From: Candidatus Moranbacteria bacterium CG23_combo_of_CG06-09_8_20_14_all_35_22
Lineage (GTDB): Bacteria; Patescibacteriota; Minisyncoccia; Moranbacterales; UBA2206
Assembly: GCA_002772115.1 (NCBI GenBank)
Contig: PCRW01000075.1
Coordinates: 1,449-6,740, forward strand
Direction: 5' to 3'
DNA: 5,292 nucleotides
Below the pieces are notes generated by a model. The model ran no database searches. It had not been told where the DNA came from and saw nothing but the letters and a program-made list of their open reading frames with translations. Made by a program: the position numbers and the translations under genes. Within the stretch, counting starts at the first letter, position 1. Each line of letters starts with the position of its first letter. Of the stretch, positions 1 to 4,108 are shown piece after piece.

Positions 1-614
1 AGAGTATAACTATCAATGTCCAAGTAACTACCGCCGGAAATAAAATTGAAATAAAAAATTTCCAGAAGCAATCTTTCCAGCAATGTAATTGCTGGCATCG
101 CTCCTAAATCATTAGCCGATTTATTTTTCAATTCTGGGTCGGCTTCAATATTAGCCCTGACCCAAACAGCATACGGCTTGTCAATCGCCCGACGCTGTTC
201 TTTTGAAAAATCAATTGCACCATCAAGGTCGTCGGTATAAACCCAAACCTTGAATTTTTTACGCATCGCCTGAATAACTTTATTGTAAGTCATTCCGGAC
301 ACGACGACAATCAGCCACCAATCGCCCTCGGGTTTTTCGGGGATTTGAAAAGATGTAAAATCAATTTCAATTCCTTCCTCCCGATAAAAATTCTGCCACC
401 AGACAAGATAGTCTGGTAAATCCTGAATTTTTCCGACCAAAGCTTCCACTGAATCCCTGATAGCCTTGGTCAATTGAGCTTTGTGGGCGATGAGCCACTT
501 AAGCTGGTTAAAGTTTAATCCCTGAACAATTGCCAGCAAAATTTGAGAAATTTTGCCAAACAATTCTGCCACTTGCCCCTTTGTCCCCTCACGGACTGTT
601 CCATTTTTTTCCAT
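1..614 (-). CDS. Hypothetical CPR-type protein, N-terminal 204 residues (3' end outside the window)
   Basis: The frame stays open from ATG at 614 to the window edge, giving 204 residues with no stop. A Shine-Dalgarno-like AAAGGA sits about 8 bases upstream, and a good promoter lies at 692-720. There is no signal peptide. Residues 15-65 look like amphipathic helices (GQVAELFGKISQILLAIVQG). Residues 68-80 are aromatic-rich (DYLVWWQNFYREE). Residues 99-131 alternate beta and helix (WWLIVVVSGMTY, then FKVWVYTDDLD), followed by PYAVWVRANIEADPE at 147-161 and TLLERLLLEIFYF at 177-189. The order of these blocks matches a hypothetical family I remember as multicopy in Parcubacteria, whose members continue into a short C-terminal domain with an SGSR-type motif. 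That C-terminal part is missing here and the match is from memory. Function is unknown. Head-to-head with the rpsF operon, it shares the promoter region. Confidence 0.8.
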   Translation of the reverse strand, partial: MEKNGTVREGTKGQVAELFGKISQILLAIVQGLNFNQLKWLIAHKAQLTKAIRDSVEALVGKIQDLPDYLVWWQNFYREEGIEIDFTSFQIPEKPEGDWWLIVVVSGMTYNKVIQAMRKKFKVWVYTDDLDGAIDFSKEQRRAIDKPYAVWVRANIEADPELKNKSANDLGAMPAITLLERLLLEIFYFNFISGGSYLDIDSYT

Positions 615-691
615 GGACTGTTCCTTTCTTTTCTAAAAAATTTTAAAATAACTTTTTTCTAATTATCAGACCTATTTCTGACAATCAAAGC

Positions 692-720
692 ATTGTATCA
701 TAAATGATAAATTATGTCAA
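692..720 (-). promoter_or_regulatory. Sigma-70-like promoter of the minus-strand hypothetical gene
   Basis: On the minus strand there is a perfect -35 TTGACA (720-715), a 17-base spacer and a -10 TACAAT (697-692). Transcription would start near 685 and give a leader of about 70 bases before the ATG at 614. The -35 box is half of a palindrome shared with the opposite promoter. Confidence 0.7.
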
Positions 721-722
721 TA

Positions 723-751
723 TTGACGGTTTATCAAATAAAATCTATACT
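723..751 (+). promoter_or_regulatory. Sigma-70-like promoter, likely for the rpsF operon
   Basis: A -35 TTGACG (723-728), a 17-base spacer (729-745) and a -10 TATACT (746-751) form a well-spaced promoter on the plus strand. The next plus-strand gene is rpsF at 1013, so the transcript would carry an untranslated leader of roughly 255 bases containing the hairpins described below. Only two bases separate this -35 box from the divergent one at 715-720. Confidence 0.65.
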
Positions 752-761
752 AAAGTTAATC

Positions 762-912
762 AAAAAAGTCCCATAGTTTTCTCGCTTGTCCCGCCGTAGC
801 TTTAGTAAGCAAAGGCGGACTTGTCCCGCCATAGCCTTAGCGAAGGCGGACCCCGATGAGATAAGAAAACTACCATCCGTCAAGGACTTTCTTTGAACGG
901 ATATTTATTTTT
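762..912 (+). promoter_or_regulatory. Candidate attenuator-type leader with mutually exclusive stems
   Basis: A hairpin pairs ATCCGT (875-880) with ACGGAT (897-902) and CAAGG (881-885) with CTTTG (891-895). It is followed by ATTTATTTTTT, as in an intrinsic terminator, although no gene ends upstream. A competing pairing joins AAAGTCC (765-771) with GGACTTT (884-890) and TAGTTTTCT (774-782) with AGAAAACTA (864-872), all perfect matches. GGACTTT lies inside the terminator-like hairpin, so the two folds exclude each other. The pairings are seen in the sequence; regulation of rpsF by them is inference. No known riboswitch was recognised. Confidence 0.4.
785..851 (+). repeat. Two tandem GC-rich REP-like hairpin repeats
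   Basis: Unit 1 (785-820) and unit 2 (820-851) both begin CTTGTCCCGCC and end GGCGGAC. In each, CCGCC (791-795; 826-830) can pair with GGCGG (814-818; 845-849). Unit 1 has a nested stem, GCTT (799-802) with AAGC (807-810), around the loop TAGT. Unit 2 is four bases shorter and can instead form GCCTT (834-838) with AAGGC (843-847). They are far richer in G and C than their surroundings. I remember similar interspersed hairpins from Parcubacteria genomes, so an inserted genome-wide repeat is likely. Confidence 0.7.
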
Positions 913-1015
913 TATAATACGAATGATGCAAATCTTATGCTAATCTACAAATTTGCAAATATTTGTAGCATTCGCATATTTGTAAATTAGCATTCATTTG
1001 TAGATTTGTATTATG
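913..1015 (+). repeat. 103-nt inverted-heptamer leader element, copy A (rpsF start)
   Basis: This copy opens with TATAATAC and ends TTGTATTATG, whose last three bases are the rpsF start codon. The first half carries five TRCNAAT heptamers starting at 918, 927, 938, 946 and 954. The second half carries six ATTNGYA heptamers starting at 961, 970, 978, 986, 996 and 1004. The centre forms a hairpin, 945-954 with 959-968 (one mismatch), around a GCAA loop. It is 97/103 identical to both copies B and C, without any indel. There is no Shine-Dalgarno sequence. TATAAT at 913-918 resembles a -10 box but I see no matching -35. Confidence 0.9.
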
Positions 1016-1513
1016 TTATATGAAATTTTCTATCTAGTCGGCGCTTCGAAAGAAAACGAGCTAGAAAACATTAAGTCTGAAGTGGAAAAAATCGTAAAAG
1101 ATGCTGGCGGAGAGTTTTTAGAAAAAGAAACACTGGAAAAAAGAAAACTTTCTTACACTGTCGGCAAAGAAAATCACGGGATCTACATTGCCCGCCGATT
1201 TAATTTGGAAGATACTCAAAATCTGAAAGAAATTACCGCCAAATTCAATCTTAACACTAACATTGCCAGATTTATTTTGAGCAAAGCACAAGACTTGCCA
1301 GAACTCAAAACTAAAAATGAAAGAATGGAAGATTTGACTAAAAAAGAAACTGTTCAAAAAAACAAAGCCGAAAAAAAAGAAATCGTAGAAAAAAAAGCTG
1401 AAATAAAAGAAACTCCAGAAGCTAGTCTTGAAAAAAATTCCGAAAAAACCCAGCCAGAATCTCCAAAAAATGACGACCTTGCTAAAAAATTAGAAGAAAT
1501 ACTTAATATTTAA
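1013..1513 (+). CDS. rpsF: Small ribosomal subunit protein bS6 with long charged C-terminal tail
   Basis: bS6 binds 16S rRNA in the platform of the 30S subunit together with bS18, which is encoded two genes downstream. The S6 fold covers residues 1-93: a first strand MLYEIFYLVG, a helix 13-31, then AGGEFLEKE, RKLSYTVGKENHGIYIARRF at 44-63, and a last strand NIARFILSK at 83-91. Bacterial S6 is usually 95-135 residues. This one has 166 because of a tail of about 70 residues rich in Lys and Glu, probably disordered, closing with a helix LAKKLEEILNI. The start is fixed by MLYEIFYLVG matching the S6 N-terminus. No Shine-Dalgarno site precedes it; the ATG is the end of repeat copy A. The order rpsF-ssb-rpsR is conserved across bacteria. 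Identity is secure. Confidence 0.97.
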   Translation: MLYEIFYLVGASKENELENIKSEVEKIVKDAGGEFLEKETLEKRKLSYTVGKENHGIYIARRFNLEDTQNLKEITAKFNLNTNIARFILSKAQDLPELKTKNERMEDLTKKETVQKNKAEKKEIVEKKAEIKETPEASLEKNSEKTQPESPKNDDLAKKLEEILNI

Positions 1514-1516
1514 CAA

Positions 1517-1612
1517 TTACGAACTACGAAATAAGCGAAATACGAAACATTAAAACTCCTCTTTCGTACTTTCGTATTTAGTATTAATTTCGTATTTCGT
1601 AAAACTATTATG
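1517..1612 (+). repeat. ssb leader: inverted TACGAA/TTCGTA array ending on the start codon
   Basis: The 96-base rpsF-ssb gap has the same layout as the 103-nt elements but a different word. Forward words are TTACGAA (1517-1523), TACGAAAT (1525-1532), AGCGAAA (1534-1540) and TACGAAA (1541-1547). Inverted words are TTTCGTA (1562-1568), TTTCGTA (1570-1576), TTTAGTA (1577-1583), ATTTCGTA (1587-1594) and TTTCGTA (1595-1601). TTACGAA pairs with TTCGTAA (1596-1602) and TACGAAAT with ATTTCGTA (1587-1594), both perfectly. The loop at 1548-1561 contains CTCCTC. The element ends TATTATG, as do the other three leaders, and has no Shine-Dalgarno site. Confidence 0.8.
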
Positions 1613-2098
1613 AATGTCAACAAAGTTATTTTAGTCGGACGACTTACCCGCGATCCAGAAGTGAGAAATACTCCTTCCGGACAAACAGTGGCCTCCATTG
1701 GTCTTGCGACAGGGCATACTTGGAAAGACAAAAATGGTCAAAAACAAGAACGCACTGAATTTCACAACATCGTACTTTGGGGAAGATTAGGAGAAATTGC
1801 TGGACAATATCTAATTAAAGGCCAAGAAGCCTACATTGAAGGAAGACTTCAAACCACAAAATTTACCGATAAAAGTGGTGTTGATCGTTATAAAACAGAA
1901 ATCATAGCAGAAAATATGCAACTCGGTTCAAAGCCAAGAAGTGCCTATGGAACCACTCCTCCTTCTTCTTATAACAATCCTGCTCCAGCTCCAAATAAGC
2001 CAGCCCCGACTAACCAAGAAGCACCCGCTGAAGAAATTCCCACTATCAACCTAGACGAGGAAGAGAATGAAGTAAAAATTGAAGATGTACCCTTTTAA
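1610..2098 (+). CDS. ssb: Single-stranded DNA-binding protein (SSB)
   Basis: SSB coats single-stranded DNA in replication, recombination and repair, and recruits partner proteins through its acidic C-terminal tip. Residues 1-107 form the OB fold: MNVNKVILVGRLTRDPEVR at the start, the aromatic and basic strand region HTWKDKNGQKQERTEFHNIV (36-55), LWGRLGEIAGQYLIKGQ (56-72), AYIEGRLQT (74-82) and YKTEIIAENMQLG (94-106). A Pro/Ala/Asn-rich flexible linker (108-145) leads to an acidic stretch and the tip IEDVPF, close to the usual DDDIPF. The length of 162 residues is typical. MNVNKVILVGRL is the standard SSB N-terminus, which fixes the start despite the absence of a Shine-Dalgarno site. It lies between rpsF and rpsR as in most bacteria and is probably co-transcribed with them. 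Confidence 0.97.
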   Translation: MNVNKVILVGRLTRDPEVRNTPSGQTVASIGLATGHTWKDKNGQKQERTEFHNIVLWGRLGEIAGQYLIKGQEAYIEGRLQTTKFTDKSGVDRYKTEIIAENMQLGSKPRSAYGTTPPSSYNNPAPAPNKPAPTNQEAPAEEIPTINLDEEENEVKIEDVPF

Positions 2099-2104
2099 AT
2101 AACT

Positions 2105-2207
2105 TATAATACAAATGATGCGAATCTTATGCTAATCTACAAATATGCAAATATTTGTAGCATTCGCATATTCGCAGATTAGCATTCATTTGTAGATTTG
2201 TATTATG
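2105..2207 (+). repeat. 103-nt inverted-heptamer leader element, copy B (rpsR start)
   Basis: This copy starts six bases after the ssb stop and ends on the rpsR ATG (2205-2207), so it fills the gap. Forward heptamers TRCNAAT start at 2110, 2119, 2130, 2138 and 2146. Inverted heptamers ATTNGYA start at 2153, 2162, 2170, 2178, 2188 and 2196. Stems available are ATAATACAAAT (2106-2116) with ATTTGTATTAT (2196-2206), ATGCTAAT (2129-2136) with ATTAGCAT (2178-2185), and a perfect 10-bp stem 2137-2146 with 2151-2160 closed by GCAA. It is 101/103 identical to copy C. Alternative pairing registers exist because the words are interchangeable. Confidence 0.92.
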
Positions 2208-2426
2208 AATAATGAAGTAATCGAAAAGAAGCTCTGCTATTTTTGCCAGAACAAAATTGAAAAAATTGATTTCAAGGACGCTTATCTTTTGCGTCGTTTT
2301 ATGAATTCACAAGGAAAAATTTATCCGCCCAAACGACACGGGACTTGCACTCATCATCAAAGAACTTTAGCTAACGCCATAAAAAAAGCTCGCACTATGG
2401 CGCTAGTGCCCTTTGTCGCACGGTAA
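2205..2426 (+). CDS. rpsR: Small ribosomal subunit protein bS18, zinc-binding type
   Basis: bS18 forms a heterodimer with bS6 on the 30S platform and contacts 16S rRNA. The protein has 73 residues, within the normal range. A four-ligand pattern of the zinc-binding (C+) S18 type is visible: Cys11 and Cys14 (CYFC), then Cys48 and His51 (GTCTHHQR). Diagnostic blocks are IDFKDAYLLRRFMNSQGKI (21-39), GTCTHHQRTLANAIKKART (46-64) and the C-terminal MALVPFVAR. The start ATG is the last triplet of repeat copy B and has no Shine-Dalgarno site. In most bacteria rplI (bL9) follows rpsR. Here another copy of the repeat and then efp follow instead, which fits reports that several CPR lineages lack bL9. Identity is secure. 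Confidence 0.97.
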   Translation: MNNEVIEKKLCYFCQNKIEKIDFKDAYLLRRFMNSQGKIYPPKRHGTCTHHQRTLANAIKKARTMALVPFVAR

Positions 2427-2428
2427 AT

Positions 2429-2531
2429 TATAATGCAAATGATGCGAATCTTATGCTAATCTACAAATATGCAAATATTTGTAGCATTCGCATATTTGCA
2501 GATTAGCATTCATTTGTAGATTTGTATTATG
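2429..2531 (+). repeat. 103-nt inverted-heptamer leader element, copy C (efp start)
   Basis: This copy starts two bases after the rpsR stop and ends on the efp ATG (2529-2531). Forward heptamers start at 2434, 2443, 2454, 2462 and 2470. Inverted heptamers start at 2477, 2486, 2494, 2502, 2512 and 2520. The central 10-bp stem 2461-2470 with 2475-2484 around GCAA is perfect. It differs from copy B at only two positions, both transitions (base 7, A to G; and ATTTGCA instead of ATTCGCA at 2494). There is no Shine-Dalgarno site. Confidence 0.92.
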
Positions 2532-3086
2532 TTAAGCATTTCAGATATCAAAACCGGAACCAATATTATTCTAAACGATATTCCTTATATCGTACTTTAT
2601 CATGAGCATTCTAAAACGGGACGCGCTGGATCAGTGCTTCGCACACGACTGAAAAACCTTGCCAACGGAACAGTTTTGGAAAAAACTTTTCAAGGCGCCG
2701 AAGTCTGTGAGGAAGCTGACATTTCTAAAACCAAAGCTCAATACACCTACAAAGAAAACGACAATTATAATTTTATGGACAATGAATCCTATGAACAATT
2801 CACTCTTTCCAAAAGTGCTTTGGGAGACAATATCAATTATTTAAAAGAAGGCACGGAAGTTTCAATTTTGAATTGGAACAGCAATCCGATCAATATCGAA
2901 CTGCCGGTAAAAATAAATCTAAAAGTTATTGAAGCTCCCCCAGGGATAAAAGGCAACACTGTTTCCACCGGCGGAAAAGTTGTAACAGTTGAAACCGGCC
3001 TAAAAGTTTCCACTCCGCTTTTCATCAAAGAGGGCGACGAAATTATCATCAACACTGAACGAGGCGAATATGTTTCCCGCGCCTAA
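2529..3086 (+). CDS. efp: Translation elongation factor P
   Basis: EF-P binds between the ribosomal P and E sites and relieves stalling on polyproline and similar sequences. The 185-residue length and three-domain layout are standard: KOW-like domain I (1-63), OB domain II (about 66-127) and OB domain III (about 130-185). Domain III carries the signature TPLFIKEGDEIIINTERGEY (162-181). The domain I tip that reaches the peptidyl-transferase centre reads HSKTGRAGSVLRTRLKN (27-43), where the usual form is KPGKGGAF. The usual proline is Thr30, the tip residue is Arg32 rather than Lys, and the following Gly is Ala33. No modification enzyme gene is present in the window. The gene sits in the position usually held by rplI, behind repeat copy C, and ends at a bidirectional terminator. 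Identity is secure; the modification state is unknown. Confidence 0.96.
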   Translation: MLSISDIKTGTNIILNDIPYIVLYHEHSKTGRAGSVLRTRLKNLANGTVLEKTFQGAEVCEEADISKTKAQYTYKENDNYNFMDNESYEQFTLSKSALGDNINYLKEGTEVSILNWNSNPINIELPVKINLKVIEAPPGIKGNTVSTGGKVVTVETGLKVSTPLFIKEGDEIIINTERGEYVSRA

Positions 3087-3127
3087 ATAAAAAATCTGAA
3101 TTCTTGAAATTCAGATTTTTTTTATTT
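3086..3127. terminator. Bidirectional intrinsic terminator between efp and the TrmB-like gene
   Basis: AATCTGAATT (3093-3102) pairs perfectly with AATTCAGATT (3108-3117) around CTTGA. It is followed by T8 on the plus strand and by a T-rich run on the minus strand, so it can end both efp and the convergent gene. From 3081 to 3127, 46 of 47 bases match 4927-4973. Confidence 0.88.
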
Positions 3128-3132
3128 GTCCA

Positions 3133-3171
3133 GATAATCAACTTTGTGCATATGCATATAAAGTGATTATC
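3133..3171. repeat. Inverted repeat with TGCATATGCA core next to the terminator
   Basis: GATAATC (3133-3139) pairs with GATTATC (3165-3171) and ACTTT (3141-3145) with AAAGT (3160-3164). These enclose the self-complementary TGCATATGCA (3147-3156). It ends two bases before the stop codon of the minus-strand regulator. The same combination of terminator plus GCATATGC-centred inverted repeat recurs at 4896-4973. Confidence 0.65.
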
Positions 3172-3172
3172 T

Positions 3173-3913
3173 TTATAGTGTTCCCGCCCCTCTCCACGCC
3201 AACTCAAAAATCGATTTTTGGGAGCGGGCGATTTCTTCGGATTCGATGATCATGCCAAACATTTCCGTGCCATAACTGGCGATAGCAATTTTATTTTTAT
3301 AGATATTGGTTTCATTGGAAACCGGAAAATCTTTTTCGCTAAGAATCTTCACTTCGCGGAGTTGCCGAGCATTATTTTCCATATATTTTTCAATTCCGGA
3401 AAAATGTTTATAGATTCCTCGAATCCGAATGTTTTTCCCAACTCTTCGCGCGATATAATCATTTGTATAGTCTGGCAGATTTTCCAGAACGCCTTCGCCG
3501 ACATAGACTAAAATTTCATCACCTTTTTTGAGACTACGCAAACTGTCCTCATACATTTCTTTGATTCCTTCCACTCCTTCAAAATAGCGGATAAACGGTT
3601 TTGTTTTGGGTGAATTATAAAGAGTTTGCAGACTGGGCATTATTGAATGAATTTTTTCTTCTTTTTCTTTTAATTTTTTGATCAATATTTCCGGATCAGC
3701 TGGAGAAAAATATTTCACATTGCCTTTGATGGATTTGTAAATCAAACCTTCTTTCATTAGTTGGTTGACGATGTCATAGACCGTCGGACGCTTCAGTCCG
3801 ATTTTTTTTGCTAGTAAATAGGCCGTGGCTCCGCCCATTTCCAAGCAAGCCAAGTAAACCTCGGCTTTCTTGTCCTCCATTCCAAATTGTCTCAAAATTT
3901 CCTTTATTTCCAT
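3173..3913 (-). CDS. TrmB-family transcriptional regulator
   Basis: A cytoplasmic DNA-binding protein of 246 residues. Residues 1-70 are a winged helix-turn-helix of TrmB type: MEDKKAEVYLACLEMGGATA, then AKKIGLKRPTVYDIVNQL (35-52) as turn and recognition helix, then the wing LIYKSIKGNVKYFSP (57-71). Residues 73-100 form a charged coiled coil (PEILIKKLKEKEEKIHSIM), the usual dimerisation helix. Residues 104-246 are an effector-like domain (FIRYFEGVEGIKEMYEDSL; ILVYVGEG; IAIASYGTEMFGMIIES). Archaeal TrmB proteins sense sugars. CPR genomes carry many shorter relatives with unknown ligands, so no substrate is assigned. No Shine-Dalgarno site precedes the ATG; a consensus promoter lies 30 bases upstream. 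It is convergent with efp and divergent from the membrane-protein pair at 4109, which it may regulate together with itself. Family is confident, target is inference. Confidence 0.88.
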   Translation of the reverse strand: MEIKEILRQFGMEDKKAEVYLACLEMGGATAYLLAKKIGLKRPTVYDIVNQLMKEGLIYKSIKGNVKYFSPADPEILIKKLKEKEEKIHSIMPSLQTLYNSPKTKPFIRYFEGVEGIKEMYEDSLRSLKKGDEILVYVGEGVLENLPDYTNDYIARRVGKNIRIRGIYKHFSGIEKYMENNARQLREVKILSEKDFPVSNETNIYKNKIAIASYGTEMFGMIIESEEIARSQKSIFELAWRGAGTL

Positions 3914-4037
3914 ATATTCATAATATTCCGACTACTGAATATATAATAGCATAACTAGTATAAATGTCAATATAAAAGGCTTTTTTAGATTATTTAATAA
4001 CAGCCTTAAATATATTATGACGGTAAATATTGAATAT
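3914..4037. promoter_or_regulatory. Candidate operator region with TGAATAT / ATATTCA motifs
   Basis: The divergent intergenic region contains ATATTCA (3914-3920), TGAATAT (3936-3942, touching the -10 box of the regulator gene) and TGAATAT (4031-4037, overlapping the -35 box of the plus-strand gene). The last sits in the 11-base inverted repeat ATATTGAATAT (4027-4037). The first two form an inverted pair with a 15-base gap. Placement on both promoters suits autoregulation and divergent control, but the region is AT-rich, so chance similarity is possible. Confidence 0.4.
3943..3970 (-). promoter_or_regulatory. Promoter of the TrmB-like regulator gene
   Basis: On the minus strand there is a perfect -35 TTGACA (3970-3965), a 16-base spacer and a -10 TATTAT (3948-3943). 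This places the transcription start about 20-25 bases before the ATG at 3913, so the leader is very short and has no Shine-Dalgarno sequence. Confidence 0.7.
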
Positions 4038-4057
4038 CTCTATTAGAAGCGTATAAT
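4030..4057 (+). promoter_or_regulatory. Promoter of the small membrane-protein operon
   Basis: A -35 TTGAAT (4030-4035), a 16-base spacer and a perfect -10 TATAAT (4052-4057) are followed by a leader of about 45 bases to the ATG at 4109. TTGACA at 4074-4079 has no -10 at a useful distance. Confidence 0.55.
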
Positions 4058-4108
4058 AAATAGTTCCAGTTCGTTGACAATTAATGAATAAAACAAGGAG
4101 AATAAAAA

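Noticed and set aside
762..912. T-box or known ribosomal-protein riboswitch in the rpsF leader
   Set aside because: No T-box motif or other class-defining conserved core was found; only the competing hairpins can be supported.
913..918. TATAAT at the 5' edge of each leader element as a -10 promoter box
   Set aside because: No recognisable -35 box lies 16-18 bases upstream of any of the three copies, and TATAAT is also explained as one arm of the outer inverted repeat. Internal promoters remain possible but are not supported.
913..1015. The 103-nt element as a classical insertion sequence or MITE
   Set aside because: No target-site duplication could be defined, and all three insertions would have to land exactly on start codons. 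Spread by gene conversion or selection for function fits better, though a mobile origin is not excluded.
913..2531. The three 103-nt copies as a CRISPR array
   Set aside because: The copies are separated by whole genes of different length, are internally palindromic, and end on start codons. There are no spacers of uniform size.
1118..3055. Other open frames at 1118-1357 (-), 1510-1731 (-), 2659-2844 (+) and 2837-3055 (-)
   Set aside because: Each overlaps rpsF, ssb or efp in another frame, with no ribosome-binding site or recognisable motif.
3218..3511. Plus-strand 97-residue open frame
   Set aside because: It lies wholly antisense to the TrmB-family gene, whose domains are clear.
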